Part shown: one piece after another, positions 1-6,564 of the stretch
Numbering within the stretch: position 1 is the first letter of the stretch
Layout: every line of letters begins with the position of its first letter
NCBI GenBank assembly: GCA_903939555.1
Contig: CAJAHV010000103.1
Coordinates: forward strand, 1-17,253
DNA length: 17,253 nt
DNA from: an uncultured Alphaproteobacteria bacterium
GTDB lineage: Bacteria > Pseudomonadota > Alphaproteobacteria > Sphingomonadales > Sphingomonadaceae
Direction: 5' to 3'
Translations under genes and position numbers: made by a program
Notes under the pieces: generated by a model
What the model was told of the DNA's origin: nothing
Database searches by the model: none
The model's input: the letters and a program-made list of their open reading frames with translations, nothing else

Positions 1-227
1 CAATCAAGAAAAATGCAACAGAAAAGTTGAATTTATTGACGCGCAGAGAGCGAGAAGTCCTTGATGGGCTATCAGATGGTCTTCAGAATAAAATAATAGC
101 ATCAAATTTAAATTTAAGCGTCAGAACGATTGAGATGTTTCGTTCTACTATAATGGAAAAACTTCAAGTAAAAAATGCCACTGAGGCAGTAAAAGTATTA
201 TTAAATGCTGAGAGGCTTTCACAATAA
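1..227 (+). CDS. FixJ/LuxR-type response regulator, C-terminal fragment (5' end outside window)
   Basis: The frame is open to the left edge (first complete codon at 3), so only the last 74 residues are visible. They form a LuxR/GerE-type helix-turn-helix: an LTRREREVL start, a GLQNKIIA turn, then the recognition region SVRTIEMFRSTIMEKL. The Asn-Lys in the turn, RTIE followed by an R, and MEKL match the FixJ/NarL DNA-binding domain, FixJ-like most closely. An N-terminal receiver domain is expected upstream but is not in the window, so whether it is a two-component regulator cannot be seen. The gene is A/T-rich with many AAA, ATA and TTA codons, unlike everything after position 1270. It is followed closely by a small membrane protein and a winged-helix protein on the same strand, suggesting one small regulatory operon. 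Internal TTG or ATG codons are not likely starts because homology extends to the edge. Confidence 0.8.
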   Translation, partial: IKKNATEKLNLLTRREREVLDGLSDGLQNKIIASNLNLSVRTIEMFRSTIMEKLQVKNATEAVKVLLNAERLSQ

Positions 228-258
228 TGGTTTCAATAAAATAGAATCGGTAATTTTT

Positions 259-432
259 ATGCTAAAATTAATTATCAAATTTTTTGTAGATAAAAAATTT
301 GATAAAAAAATGGAAACTGTTAGCTCGCACGATCACATGGAAGTTGTAAAATTAAACTACCGATTAAGAATTTTGATTTTTATTTCAGCGGCAGCATTGC
401 CGTGGTTTTTACTGTTATATTTTTTCTCATAA
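259..432 (+). CDS. Small hypothetical protein with one C-terminal membrane helix
   Basis: Function not recognised. From ATG 259 it is 57 residues: a Lys/Phe-rich basic start, a polar middle with HDHMEVV, and a hydrophobic segment of about 20 residues ending at the C-terminus (ILIFISAAALPWFLLLYFF), a likely membrane anchor with the N-terminus inside. In-frame alternative starts are ATG 205 (inside the preceding gene) and ATG 310; none has a strong ribosome-binding site, so the start is uncertain. Its stop lies 13 nt before the next gene, whose ribosome-binding site begins right after this stop, which favours a real, co-transcribed gene. Base composition is extremely A/T-rich. A perfect 14-bp inverted repeat lies in its first codons, so the 5' part could be regulatory rather than coding, and ATG 310 would then be the start. 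Confidence 0.45.
   Translation: MLKLIIKFFVDKKFDKKMETVSSHDHMEVVKLNYRLRILIFISAAALPWFLLLYFFS
272..305. repeat. Perfect 14-bp inverted repeat with 6-nt loop
   Basis: The arm at 272-285 (ttatcaaatttttt) is the exact reverse complement of the arm at 292-305, with gtagat between them. The stem is almost all A/T, so it is a weak RNA hairpin and not a classic terminator. It is a reasonable candidate for a dimeric DNA-binding-protein site. It lies between the stop of the FixJ-like gene and most of the small membrane protein gene. Confidence 0.7.
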
Positions 433-445
433 TGAGGTAATTAAG

Positions 446-937
446 ATGCAAGACGATCGCATAAACCATGAATACGCACTGAAAAATTTGGCGTCCAATC
501 TCTTGCATCAGATATTCCGCGATGGTTCTTTTGATGTCCCGAAATGCATTGAGATTGCCAATATGCTAAAAAATTGGGAAGTTGTGAAACCAAAACCTGT
601 TGTTTATGAAGAATATCAGGAAAACTCCACCATCCCTCCAGTGGACATACTCAAGCATTATCTTGATCTGCCAAGTCGTGGTATTGCGCGGGTTTTGCAT
701 CTATTGATGAATAATGCAGGTCGCTGGCATAATATGAATGATATCGCTGTAAATCTTGGACTTTCTCCGAGAAGCGTAAGGGTTCTTATTTCGGTTCTTC
801 GGAAACACCTCAGAATCATTGGGCTTGAAGACGTAATAAATACTGAATACCGCGTTGGTTACAGTGTGAATCATCAAGGCGTCGTCAGAGTTGTGGAAAA
901 AGTTGCTTCATTGAAGAACGTGGCAGATACAAATTGA
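446..937 (+). CDS. Free-standing winged-helix DNA-binding regulator (OmpR-type effector domain)
   Basis: A 163-residue protein whose start is fixed by a good ribosome-binding site (GAGG at 434-437, 8 nt before the ATG). Residues about 1-65 are not recognised and contain no receiver-domain aspartate pattern. Residues about 68-145 look like an OmpR/PhoB-type winged helix: PPVDILKHYLDLPSRGIARVL, then an N-A-G-R-W turn, the recognition helix around LGLSPRSVRVLISVLRKHL, and the wing GLEDVINTEYRVGYSV, matching the family's 'I.T..GvGY' hairpin. It probably binds DNA, perhaps partnering with the FixJ-type regulator just upstream. Phage or plasmid regulators of this architecture exist, so an island-borne control protein is an alternative. 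Composition is intermediate: less A/T-rich than the two genes before it, but well below the GC of the genes after 1270. Confidence 0.65.
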   Translation: MQDDRINHEYALKNLASNLLHQIFRDGSFDVPKCIEIANMLKNWEVVKPKPVVYEEYQENSTIPPVDILKHYLDLPSRGIARVLHLLMNNAGRWHNMNDIAVNLGLSPRSVRVLISVLRKHLRIIGLEDVINTEYRVGYSVNHQGVVRVVEKVASLKNVADTN

Positions 938-1270
938 TCCGTATTGCCGGTGCCGGACGTGGTTTCGGCCGATTTCAGGGTAGAGTTTGTGCCTGTGGTT
1001 ATCGGTCGGACCCGTTCGACTTGCCGGTGCCGCTGGCAAACTGGTGCGGCAGAATCTGCAACGACCAATGGCCGACGATGCGCTGTCATGAGCGCAATAA
1101 CCAGGCTGTCGACATAAGATTTTTGCTGCGAAATCGCCACCCGATGTTCATGAAAATGAAGCTTTGCCGGTATCGGACAGGCTGGCCAGTTTGGCAGCGT
1201 GACAAACAAAATCTGACGCGGCACGATGTATCGGCGCCGCTTGTGGCGTCAACCCAGGGGAAGACACGCG
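938..1270. other. 333-bp stretch with no supported gene; boundary between AT-rich and GC-rich DNA
   Basis: Base composition changes sharply here from AT-rich to GC-rich. Open frames exist on both strands but their translations are rich in Arg/Cys/His/Trp with no recognisable domain and no good ribosome-binding site, so I treat them as chance. A 12-bp direct repeat (ttgccggtgccg) occurs at 944-955 and 1021-1032, and its first 8 bases recur near 1174. The last part must hold the promoter of the VOC gene, but no convincing -35/-10 pair is visible. It could include remnants of a decayed gene or an island junction. Confidence 0.5.
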
Positions 1271-1645
1271 ATGTTCTCGCATATCATGGTCGGCACCAAC
1301 GATCTCGACCGCGCCAAGAAATTTTATGATGCGCTGCTTGCCACCCTAGGTGCTGGGCCGGCGATGGTCGATGGACACCGCATTTTTTACATGACTCCGA
1401 CGGGTATTTTCTCCGTATCGAAGCCGATCAACGGTGAACCGGCGACCTTTGCCAATGGCGCGACGGTGGGTTTTGCAGCGGCCTCGCCCGAACAGGCTGA
1501 TGCGTGGCATGCGGCCGGTGTTGCGAATGGCGGCACGACTTGTGAAGACCTGCCGGGCGTACGTACCGGCGGCATGGGTAGCCTCTATCTCGCCTACCTG
1601 CGCGATCCCGATGGCAACAAGCTGTGTGCACTGCATCGCATGTAA
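1271..1645 (+). CDS. VOC-superfamily protein (glyoxalase/bleomycin-resistance/dioxygenase fold)
   Basis: A 124-residue protein, the normal size for a single VOC protein made of two beta-alpha-beta-beta-beta units. It starts MFSHIMVGTNDLDRAKKFYDALL, the typical first unit with H4 at the usual first metal-ligand position, and ends YLRDPDGNKLCALH, the typical second-unit hairpin. Many members bind a divalent metal and act as isomerases, dioxygenases, thiol transferases or drug-binding proteins; nothing here identifies the substrate. ATG 1271 is chosen because AGGGGAAG at 1256-1263 is a good ribosome-binding site and the fold begins directly after it; an in-frame start 45 nt upstream would add an Arg-rich tail with no homology. 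Its stop directly abuts the stop of the convergent HAD gene. Confidence 0.85.
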   Translation: MFSHIMVGTNDLDRAKKFYDALLATLGAGPAMVDGHRIFYMTPTGIFSVSKPINGEPATFANGATVGFAAASPEQADAWHAAGVANGGTTCEDLPGVRTGGMGSLYLAYLRDPDGNKLCALHRM

Positions 1646-2293
1646 TCAGGCCAGATCGAGGCCCAGCGCGCGCGACAAATCGTCGAGCGCCTGGGCTTCG
1701 CTCACGACCTTGATCGCCTTCATGCCAAGCGCGGCGGCCGGTTTGCAGTTGATGCCCAGGTCGTCGAGATAAACGCAGGCCGCCGGAGCAACTCCGATGG
1801 TGGTGCACATCAACTGGTAAATGCGCGGGTCGGGCTTCCTGATTCCGGCTTTGGAACTTTCGATGACATGGTCGAAGCGTGCCAGGATCGCGGCGACAGC
1901 CGCGGTCTTGACCGGATCGCGTGTCATGCCGGCGCCGTCGCCGACGCGGGCATTGTTCGTGATGCAGCCCAGTTTCAACCCGGCAGCGCGGCACGTATCG
2001 AGCGCCGCCACCATGCGCGGCCGAACATCGCCGGCAAGCAGGCCAAGCACTTCGGCACCACGAATATCGTAGCCGAGCATTGCGGCTTCGGCAGCAAAGG
2101 CCACATCGAATCCATCGGCATCAAGCTCGTCGCGCTCCAGCCGCGCCCAGGCATTGCGGTCGGGTTCGATACTGTTGATGCGGCGGATGATATCGGCCGG
2201 CAAGCCGCGTTCCGCCTCATGACGATTGAAGGCATCGAAAGGCGATGACGTGATGACGCCGCCGAAATCCCACAATACTGCCGCGATCGTCAT
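1646..2293 (-). CDS. HAD-superfamily hydrolase, subfamily IA
   Basis: A 215-residue cytoplasmic phosphatase-like protein. Motif I is LWDFGGVIT with nucleophile D9; the usual second aspartate (D+2) is replaced by Gly, as in the DxGGV/DxGNV branch that includes YihX-type sugar phosphatases and the N-terminal domain of soluble epoxide hydrolase. Motif II is CITNNA (T112, N113). Motif III is the K153 region in AGIRKPDPRIY, and motif IV is VYLDDLGINCKPAAALGM (D177, D178). The alpha-helical cap lies between residues about 15 and 90. The likely activity is small-molecule phosphate hydrolysis; the substrate is unknown. The start is the ATG at 2293-2291, and the gene diverges from marR across a 140-bp gap. 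It ends immediately against the VOC gene with no intergenic bases. Confidence 0.85.
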   Translation of the reverse strand: MTIAAVLWDFGGVITSSPFDAFNRHEAERGLPADIIRRINSIEPDRNAWARLERDELDADGFDVAFAAEAAMLGYDIRGAEVLGLLAGDVRPRMVAALDTCRAAGLKLGCITNNARVGDGAGMTRDPVKTAAVAAILARFDHVIESSKAGIRKPDPRIYQLMCTTIGVAPAACVYLDDLGINCKPAAALGMKAIKVVSEAQALDDLSRALGLDLA

Positions 2294-2386
2294 GCGTGCT
2301 CGCTCCCGTCGTTCAGGGTCGCTTCGCTACGCGGCAAAGCGTCGCTGCGCCAGCCTTGTCCCAACAAAATTGGAGTAGAGCAATAT

Positions 2387-2432
2387 TTGCACCGCAACAA
2401 GCCTTGCACATAATAAGCACAGATACTATCTG
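2387..2432 (+). promoter_or_regulatory. Candidate marR-emrAB promoter with palindromic operator
   Basis: A -35-like TTGCAC (2387-2392) and a -10-like TAATAA (2411-2416) are separated by 18 bp. Directly downstream, CAGATACTATCTG (2420-2432) is a perfect palindrome with 6-bp arms around one central base. It would overlap the predicted transcription start, a usual place for MarR-family autorepression. The palindrome ends one base before the marR ATG at 2434. No clear ribosome-binding site precedes that ATG, so the mRNA leader may be very short. A second TTGCAC at 2404-2409 is poorly spaced for the same -10. Confidence 0.5.
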
Positions 2433-2433
2433 C

Positions 2434-2931
2434 ATGGACATGACAGACAATGTTGCTGCCCTTGTTGCCGATACCTCGCGGTTCTTGCGTCGGCGGTTCG
2501 ATGCGCGCGCTCGTCGAATTGGCGTCAGCCGTGCGCAGTGGCAGGTGCTGTTCGCGCTTTCCCGGAATGAAGGCATTAACCAGGCCGGGCTAGCGGAGGC
2601 GCTGGACGTCGAAACCATTACCGTTGGCCGCATGGTCGACAGGCTGGCTGATGCCGGGCTTGTTGAACGTCACGCCGACCCGACCGATCGCCGGGCCTGG
2701 CGCCTGCACCTCACGGACCGTGCACACCCCATTCTGGAGGAACTGCGCGCTGTAGGTGAAATCGTGATGGATGAGGCACTGGCAGGATTTACGCTTGCAG
2801 AAATCGAGGCAATGGGGGCGTTGCTGATGCGGCTGCGCGCCAATTTGTCGCCGCGCGGCGAGGCCGATACGGCGCCGTCCCGCAGTGCCGCCGATGCCGT
2901 GGCCGCTACCCAAATGATGGGTCACCGCTGA
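2434..2931 (+). CDS. MarR-family transcriptional regulator of the adjacent efflux operon
   Basis: From ATG 2434 the protein is 165 residues, a normal MarR length (ATG 2440 is nearly equivalent). An in-frame start at 2296 would add 46 residues without family similarity and place the promoter inside the gene. The winged helix is at residues about 33-95: VSRAQWQVLFALSRNEGINQAGLAEAL, the recognition helix around VETITVGRMVDRLADAGLVER, and the wing DPTDRRAWRLHLT, which carries the family's signature D-x-x-D-R-R. N- and C-terminal helices supply the dimer interface. The residues after about 140 form a polar tail. MarR proteins usually repress their own operon and release DNA on binding a phenolic or drug ligand. 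The TGA overlaps the emrA ATG by one base (TGATG), which argues strongly for co-translation. Confidence 0.9.
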   Translation: MDMTDNVAALVADTSRFLRRRFDARARRIGVSRAQWQVLFALSRNEGINQAGLAEALDVETITVGRMVDRLADAGLVERHADPTDRRAWRLHLTDRAHPILEELRAVGEIVMDEALAGFTLAEIEAMGALLMRLRANLSPRGEADTAPSRSAADAVAATQMMGHR

Positions 2932-3956
2932 TGCACGCCATAATTGATCGCGATTACCTCACCAAGGCCACACCTCGGCAATGGCTGCGTCCTGTACTGA
3001 TGATCGCCGGGCCACTGCTTGTTGCTGCCATCGGTTTGTATCTCTGGATCGGTTCGGGCGACAGCGTCAGCACCGACAATGCCTATATCCAGCAGGATAA
3101 GGTGTCGATCAGCACCGACGTCAACGGCCGTGTTGCCGAGGTGCTGGTCGCTGAAAGTCAGGCGGTCAAGCGCGGCGACGTGCTGATCCGCGTCGCACCC
3201 CTGCCATTCCAGATCGCGCTCGACCAGGCCAATGCCGCGGTTGCCGAAGCACGCTTGCAGGTCGCCGGGCTGCGCGAGGGCACCATCGGCAAGGAAGCCG
3301 ATGTTGTGGGCAAGCGAGAGGCGGTGGCTTTTGCCCGCATCGACCTGCAACGCCAACAGGATTTGTTGAAGGACGGGTTCACCACCCGTGCCCGCTTGCA
3401 GCTGGCCGAACATGCGCTCAGCCAGGCAGAAAGTGACCTTGCCGGCGCGCTTTCGGCGGCCGCCAGCGCTCGGACCGCAGCCAGCACCACCCCGGGCACC
3501 CATCCGCTCATTCTCGCCGCCTTGGCGCAGCGTGACCGGGCGGCGCTCGACTTGGCACGGACCGTGGTGCGGGCGCCTGCCGATGGTATCGCCAGCCAGA
3601 CCGAAAAGGTACAGGTTGGCCAGATCATAATTGCCGGCGTGCCGACATTGTCGATTGTCATCAGCAAGCGCCGTTATGTCGAGGCCAATTTCAAGGAAAC
3701 CGACCTTGAAAGGATGCGCATCGGCCAACCGGCGACGGTGAGCCTTGATGCTTTTCCGTCGCAACCGTTGACGGGGCATGTCGAAAGTATCGGCGCCGGC
3801 ACGGGCAGCGAGTTTTCGGTGCTTCCGGCGCAGAATGCCACTGGTAATTGGGTAAAGGTCGTCCAGCGCGTGCCGGTACGCATCGCCATCGACAGAGCCG
3901 AAGTGCCGCTTATTTCCGGGCTGTCGGCTACGGTTAAGATCCAGATCAAGCGCTGA
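2931..3956 (+). CDS. emrA: EmrA-like membrane fusion protein (HlyD family) of a multidrug efflux pump
   Basis: A 341-residue periplasmic adaptor. There is a short cytoplasmic N-terminus, one membrane helix at residues about 19-41, and then the family signature TDNAYIQQDKVSISTDVNGRV at about 48-68. The first half of the lipoyl domain follows to about 90, a coiled-coil hairpin spans about 90-205, and the second lipoyl half (TVVRAPADGIASQTEKVQVGQIIIAG) covers 211-236. The C-terminal beta-barrel includes VEANFKETDLERMRIGQPATV and ends in KIQIKR. It should connect the inner-membrane transporter encoded next to a TolC-type outer-membrane channel; no such channel gene is in the window. The start overlaps the marR stop and the stop lies 2 nt before emrB, so the three genes form one operon. 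Confidence 0.92.
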   Translation: MHAIIDRDYLTKATPRQWLRPVLMIAGPLLVAAIGLYLWIGSGDSVSTDNAYIQQDKVSISTDVNGRVAEVLVAESQAVKRGDVLIRVAPLPFQIALDQANAAVAEARLQVAGLREGTIGKEADVVGKREAVAFARIDLQRQQDLLKDGFTTRARLQLAEHALSQAESDLAGALSAAASARTAASTTPGTHPLILAALAQRDRAALDLARTVVRAPADGIASQTEKVQVGQIIIAGVPTLSIVISKRRYVEANFKETDLERMRIGQPATVSLDAFPSQPLTGHVESIGAGTGSEFSVLPAQNATGNWVKVVQRVPVRIAIDRAEVPLISGLSATVKIQIKR

Positions 3957-3958
3957 CC

Positions 3959-5506
3959 ATGGCCAGCGCCAGCCTTGCGGCCGCCCCCGAAGAAGGGGCG
4001 GCAAACCGCCTTGCTATCACGGCGGTGGTCATCCTCGCATCGTTCATGACGGTGCTTGATTCGACCATCGCCAATGTCGCGCTGCCGTTCATGCAGCCGG
4101 GTCTGGGCGCCGCGTCCGACACGATAGCCTGGGTGCTTACCAGCTATATCGTCGCCACGGCGATCGCGACGCCGCTGACCGGCTGGCTGGCCGAAAAGAT
4201 CGGGCGGCGGCAATTGTTCCTGTGGTCGGTGGCGGGCTTTGTCGCGGCGTCGATGCTGTGCGGGCTGGCGCAGACGCTGGGCCAAATGGTGGTGTTTCGC
4301 ATGTTGCAGGGCGCCTGCGGGGCCTTTATCGCGCCGCTGGCGCAGGCCTTCATCCTCGATGTCTGGCCGCGTGCCCGCCATGGTCAGGCGATGGCGATGT
4401 GGGGTGTGGGGATCATGGTAGGGCCAATTCTGGGGCCGGTCTTCGGCGGTTACCTCACCGAAAACTTCGATTGGCGCTGGGTATTCTTCATCAACCTGCC
4501 ATTCGGCGTGCTGGCGTTGCTGGCCGGGATGGCGATCCTGCCCAATCTGCGTGCCAACCCGCGACGATTTGACTTCCTGGGCTTCGGCTTGCTGGCGCTC
4601 GGCGTCGCGGCGTTGCAGCTCTGTCTTGATCGCGGCCAACAACTCGACTGGTTCGCCAGTTGGGAGGTGCGTGTCGAAGCCGGGCTTGCAGCGGCTGCGC
4701 TCTGGGCCTTTGCCATCCATGTCGCCACCGCGCGGACGAGCACGATTCTGGACCGCCGCATGCTCGCCGACCGCAACATGGTGACCGGCATGGGCTTTGC
4801 CGCGCTTATCGGCGTGCTCATGATCTCCACCACCGCGCTGCTGCCGACTATGCTGGAAAAACTGTTCGGCTATCCGGCTATGACGACGGGTTTCATAATG
4901 GCGCCGCGTGGTGCCGGCATCATGTTCTCGATGGTCGTCGTCGGGCGGTTGAACAGCAAGGTCGATCCCCGGTTGCTGATGGTGATTGGCCTGACCATGG
5001 TGTGTGTTTCGTTGTACGCGATGAGCCAGTTTTCGCCGCAGATGGACAGTCGTCCACTGATCATCACCGGACTGATGCAGGGGGCTGGCATGGGGCTGGT
5101 GTTCATCCCGCTAAACACAATCGCCTTTGCCACCCTGCCGGCCGATCTGCGGACCGATGCGGCGGGCTTTTTTCAGCTGCTGCGCAATCTGGGCGGGTCG
5201 ATCGGGGTCAGCATGTCGGTCGGGGTGCTGGCGCGCCAGATGCAGGTATCGCACGCTGATATCGGTGGCGCGCTGACCCCCTTTGCGACACCCTGGGCCG
5301 ATGGCGGTGTCGCCTCGGTTATGGGCAGCAGCGGCGAGATGGTGACCGCGATGATCGACGGCGCAGTCAATGCCCAAGCCGCGATGATTGCCTATATCGA
5401 TGTATTCTACATGCTGTTCTGGGTGACGGTGGCAATGATGCCGCTGGTTTTGCTCCTCAAAAAGCCTGTCGGGTCACCGCCGGCCGCCGAAATGATGACG
5501 GATTGA
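3959..5506 (+). CDS. emrB: EmrB-like drug:H+ antiporter (MFS, DHA2 family, 14 TM)
   Basis: A 515-residue inner-membrane protein, the usual length for the 14-helix DHA2 branch. TM1 contains the DHA2 motif FMTVLDSTIANVALP (D34). The loop between TM2 and TM3 carries motif A, GWLAEKIGRR (75-84). TM4 has motif B, RMLQGACGAFIAPLAQA (from 114). TM5 has the antiporter motif C, GIMVGPILGPVFGG (151-164), followed by the typical FDWRWVFFINLPFG. With EmrA and an outer-membrane channel it should expel hydrophobic toxins directly to the medium using the proton gradient. Substrates cannot be read from sequence. ATG 3959 is 2 nt after the emrA stop. Repression by the first gene of the operon is expected. Confidence 0.93.
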   Translation: MASASLAAAPEEGAANRLAITAVVILASFMTVLDSTIANVALPFMQPGLGAASDTIAWVLTSYIVATAIATPLTGWLAEKIGRRQLFLWSVAGFVAASMLCGLAQTLGQMVVFRMLQGACGAFIAPLAQAFILDVWPRARHGQAMAMWGVGIMVGPILGPVFGGYLTENFDWRWVFFINLPFGVLALLAGMAILPNLRANPRRFDFLGFGLLALGVAALQLCLDRGQQLDWFASWEVRVEAGLAAAALWAFAIHVATARTSTILDRRMLADRNMVTGMGFAALIGVLMISTTALLPTMLEKLFGYPAMTTGFIMAPRGAGIMFSMVVVGRLNSKVDPRLLMVIGLTMVCVSLYAMSQFSPQMDSRPLIITGLMQGAGMGLVFIPLNTIAFATLPADLRTDAAGFFQLLRNLGGSIGVSMSVGVLARQMQVSHADIGGALTPFATPWADGGVASVMGSSGEMVTAMIDGAVNAQAAMIAYIDVFYMLFWVTVAMMPLVLLLKKPVGSPPAAEMMTD

Positions 5507-5550
5507 AGCGACAGGTTGCCTAAAACGGCAACGACCGTCACAACGGGGCT

Positions 5551-6564
5551 ATGAATCTCGCCCGATTTCCTCGCCGCCGTTACACTCATGGCTTCACGCC
5601 GATCGAGGCGATGCCGCGCCTGTCCGCCGCACTCGGGGGGCCGCAATTGTTCATCAAGCGCGATGACCTGCTCGGGTTGGCGGCGGGGGGAAACAAGACC
5701 CGCAAGCTGGAGTTCCTTGTTGCTGATGCTCTGGCGCAGGGCGCCGATACGCTGATTACCGTCGGAGCGCCGCAATCCAATCATTGTCGGCTGACACTGG
5801 CCGCCGCCGCCAAGGAAGGGCTGGCCTGCCGGTTGATCATCGAGGAGCGCGTGGCCGGCACTTTCAGCACCGAAGCGCTTGGCAACAATCTGTTGTTCGA
5901 CCTGATGGGCGCCGCCAACATCCGTGTTGTGCCCCTGGGCAGCGATCTTGCTGCCGAAATGGACAAGGATGCGGCGGCAGTGCGCGCCGCAGGTGGCAAG
6001 CCTTACACGATCGTTGGCGGCGGCTCCAATCCGCTCGGCGCGCTGGGCTATGCCGCTTGTGCCGCTGAAATCGTGACGCAGGCGTTCGACATGGGTGTGC
6101 CGTTCGATCGTATCGTGGTGGCCAGCGGCAGCGCCGGTACCCATGCGGGCATCCTTGCCGGCCTCGCGGCGCTCAACGCCGGCATCCCGGTCATCGGCAT
6201 CAATGTCCGCCGCCAGCGCGCCGAGCAGGAAGGCAATGTCCACAAGTTGGCATTAGCCACGTCGGCGCTGCTGGGCACCCCGGCGCCGACACGCGAAGAT
6301 GTCGTCGCGCTCGATGACTGGGTCGGCCCTGGCTATTCACTGCCCACCGCCGACATGGTGGCGGCGGTGCGCTTGCTGGCGGCGAGCGAGGGCATCCTGC
6401 TCGATCCGGTCTATTCGGGCAAGGCGATGGCCGGGCTGATCGGGCTGGTGCGCAGCGGGCAGTTCGCTCCCGATGAACGGCTGTTGTTCATCCATACCGG
6501 TGGCAGCCCGTCGCTGCACGCTTATGCGCATGACCTGCGCGATCCGGCGCTCAACAACGCGTGA
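5551..6564 (+). CDS. dcyD: D-cysteine desulfhydrase (fold-type II PLP enzyme, ACC-deaminase family)
   Basis: A 337-residue PLP enzyme of the ACC deaminase/D-cysteine desulfhydrase family, full length. The PLP lysine is K49 in AGGNKTRKLEF. SNHCR (76-80) and the glycine-rich phosphate site follow (GGGSNPLG near 156-163, SGSAGTHAGI near 192-201). Two positions separate the activities: ACC deaminases have Glu and Leu where this protein has S289 (DPVYSGKAM) and T316 (HTGGSP). Ser/Thr there predicts D-cysteine desulfhydrase, giving pyruvate, sulfide and ammonia. The catalytic Tyr is Y288. It starts 45 nt after emrB, so it may be part of the efflux operon or have its own promoter; the ribosome-binding site is weak (CGGGG before ATG 5551). 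Its stop is overlapped by the start of a racemase-family gene, suggesting a D-amino-acid job. Confidence 0.82.
   Translation: MNLARFPRRRYTHGFTPIEAMPRLSAALGGPQLFIKRDDLLGLAAGGNKTRKLEFLVADALAQGADTLITVGAPQSNHCRLTLAAAAKEGLACRLIIEERVAGTFSTEALGNNLLFDLMGAANIRVVPLGSDLAAEMDKDAAAVRAAGGKPYTIVGGGSNPLGALGYAACAAEIVTQAFDMGVPFDRIVVASGSAGTHAGILAGLAALNAGIPVIGINVRRQRAEQEGNVHKLALATSALLGTPAPTREDVVALDDWVGPGYSLPTADMVAAVRLLAASEGILLDPVYSGKAMAGLIGLVRSGQFAPDERLLFIHTGGSPSLHAYAHDLRDPALNNA

Noticed and set aside
1084..1090. Single CTGTCAT heptamer as a Pho box
   Set aside because: No second half-site 11 bp away on either side; a lone heptamer is expected by chance.
874..1224. Minus-strand open frame over the composition boundary
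   Set aside because: Translation is low-similarity and overlaps the supported winged-helix gene; nothing recognisable.
934..1329. Plus-strand open frame across the gap before the VOC gene
   Set aside because: No ribosome-binding site, Arg/Cys/Trp-rich translation without a domain, and it runs into the VOC gene in another frame.
5515..5532. 6-bp hairpin after emrB (gttgcc/ggcaac)
   Set aside because: Short stem and no T-run; not enough to call a terminator or to separate dcyD from the efflux operon.
2922..6243. Long minus-strand open frames opposite emrA, emrB and dcyD (up to 360 codons)
   Set aside because: Antisense shadows of high-GC genes: Arg/Gln/His-rich translations, no domains, and well-conserved proteins on the plus strand.
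5551..6564. ACC deaminase assignment
   Set aside because: The two discriminating positions are Ser and Thr rather than Glu and Leu, favouring D-cysteine desulfhydrase.
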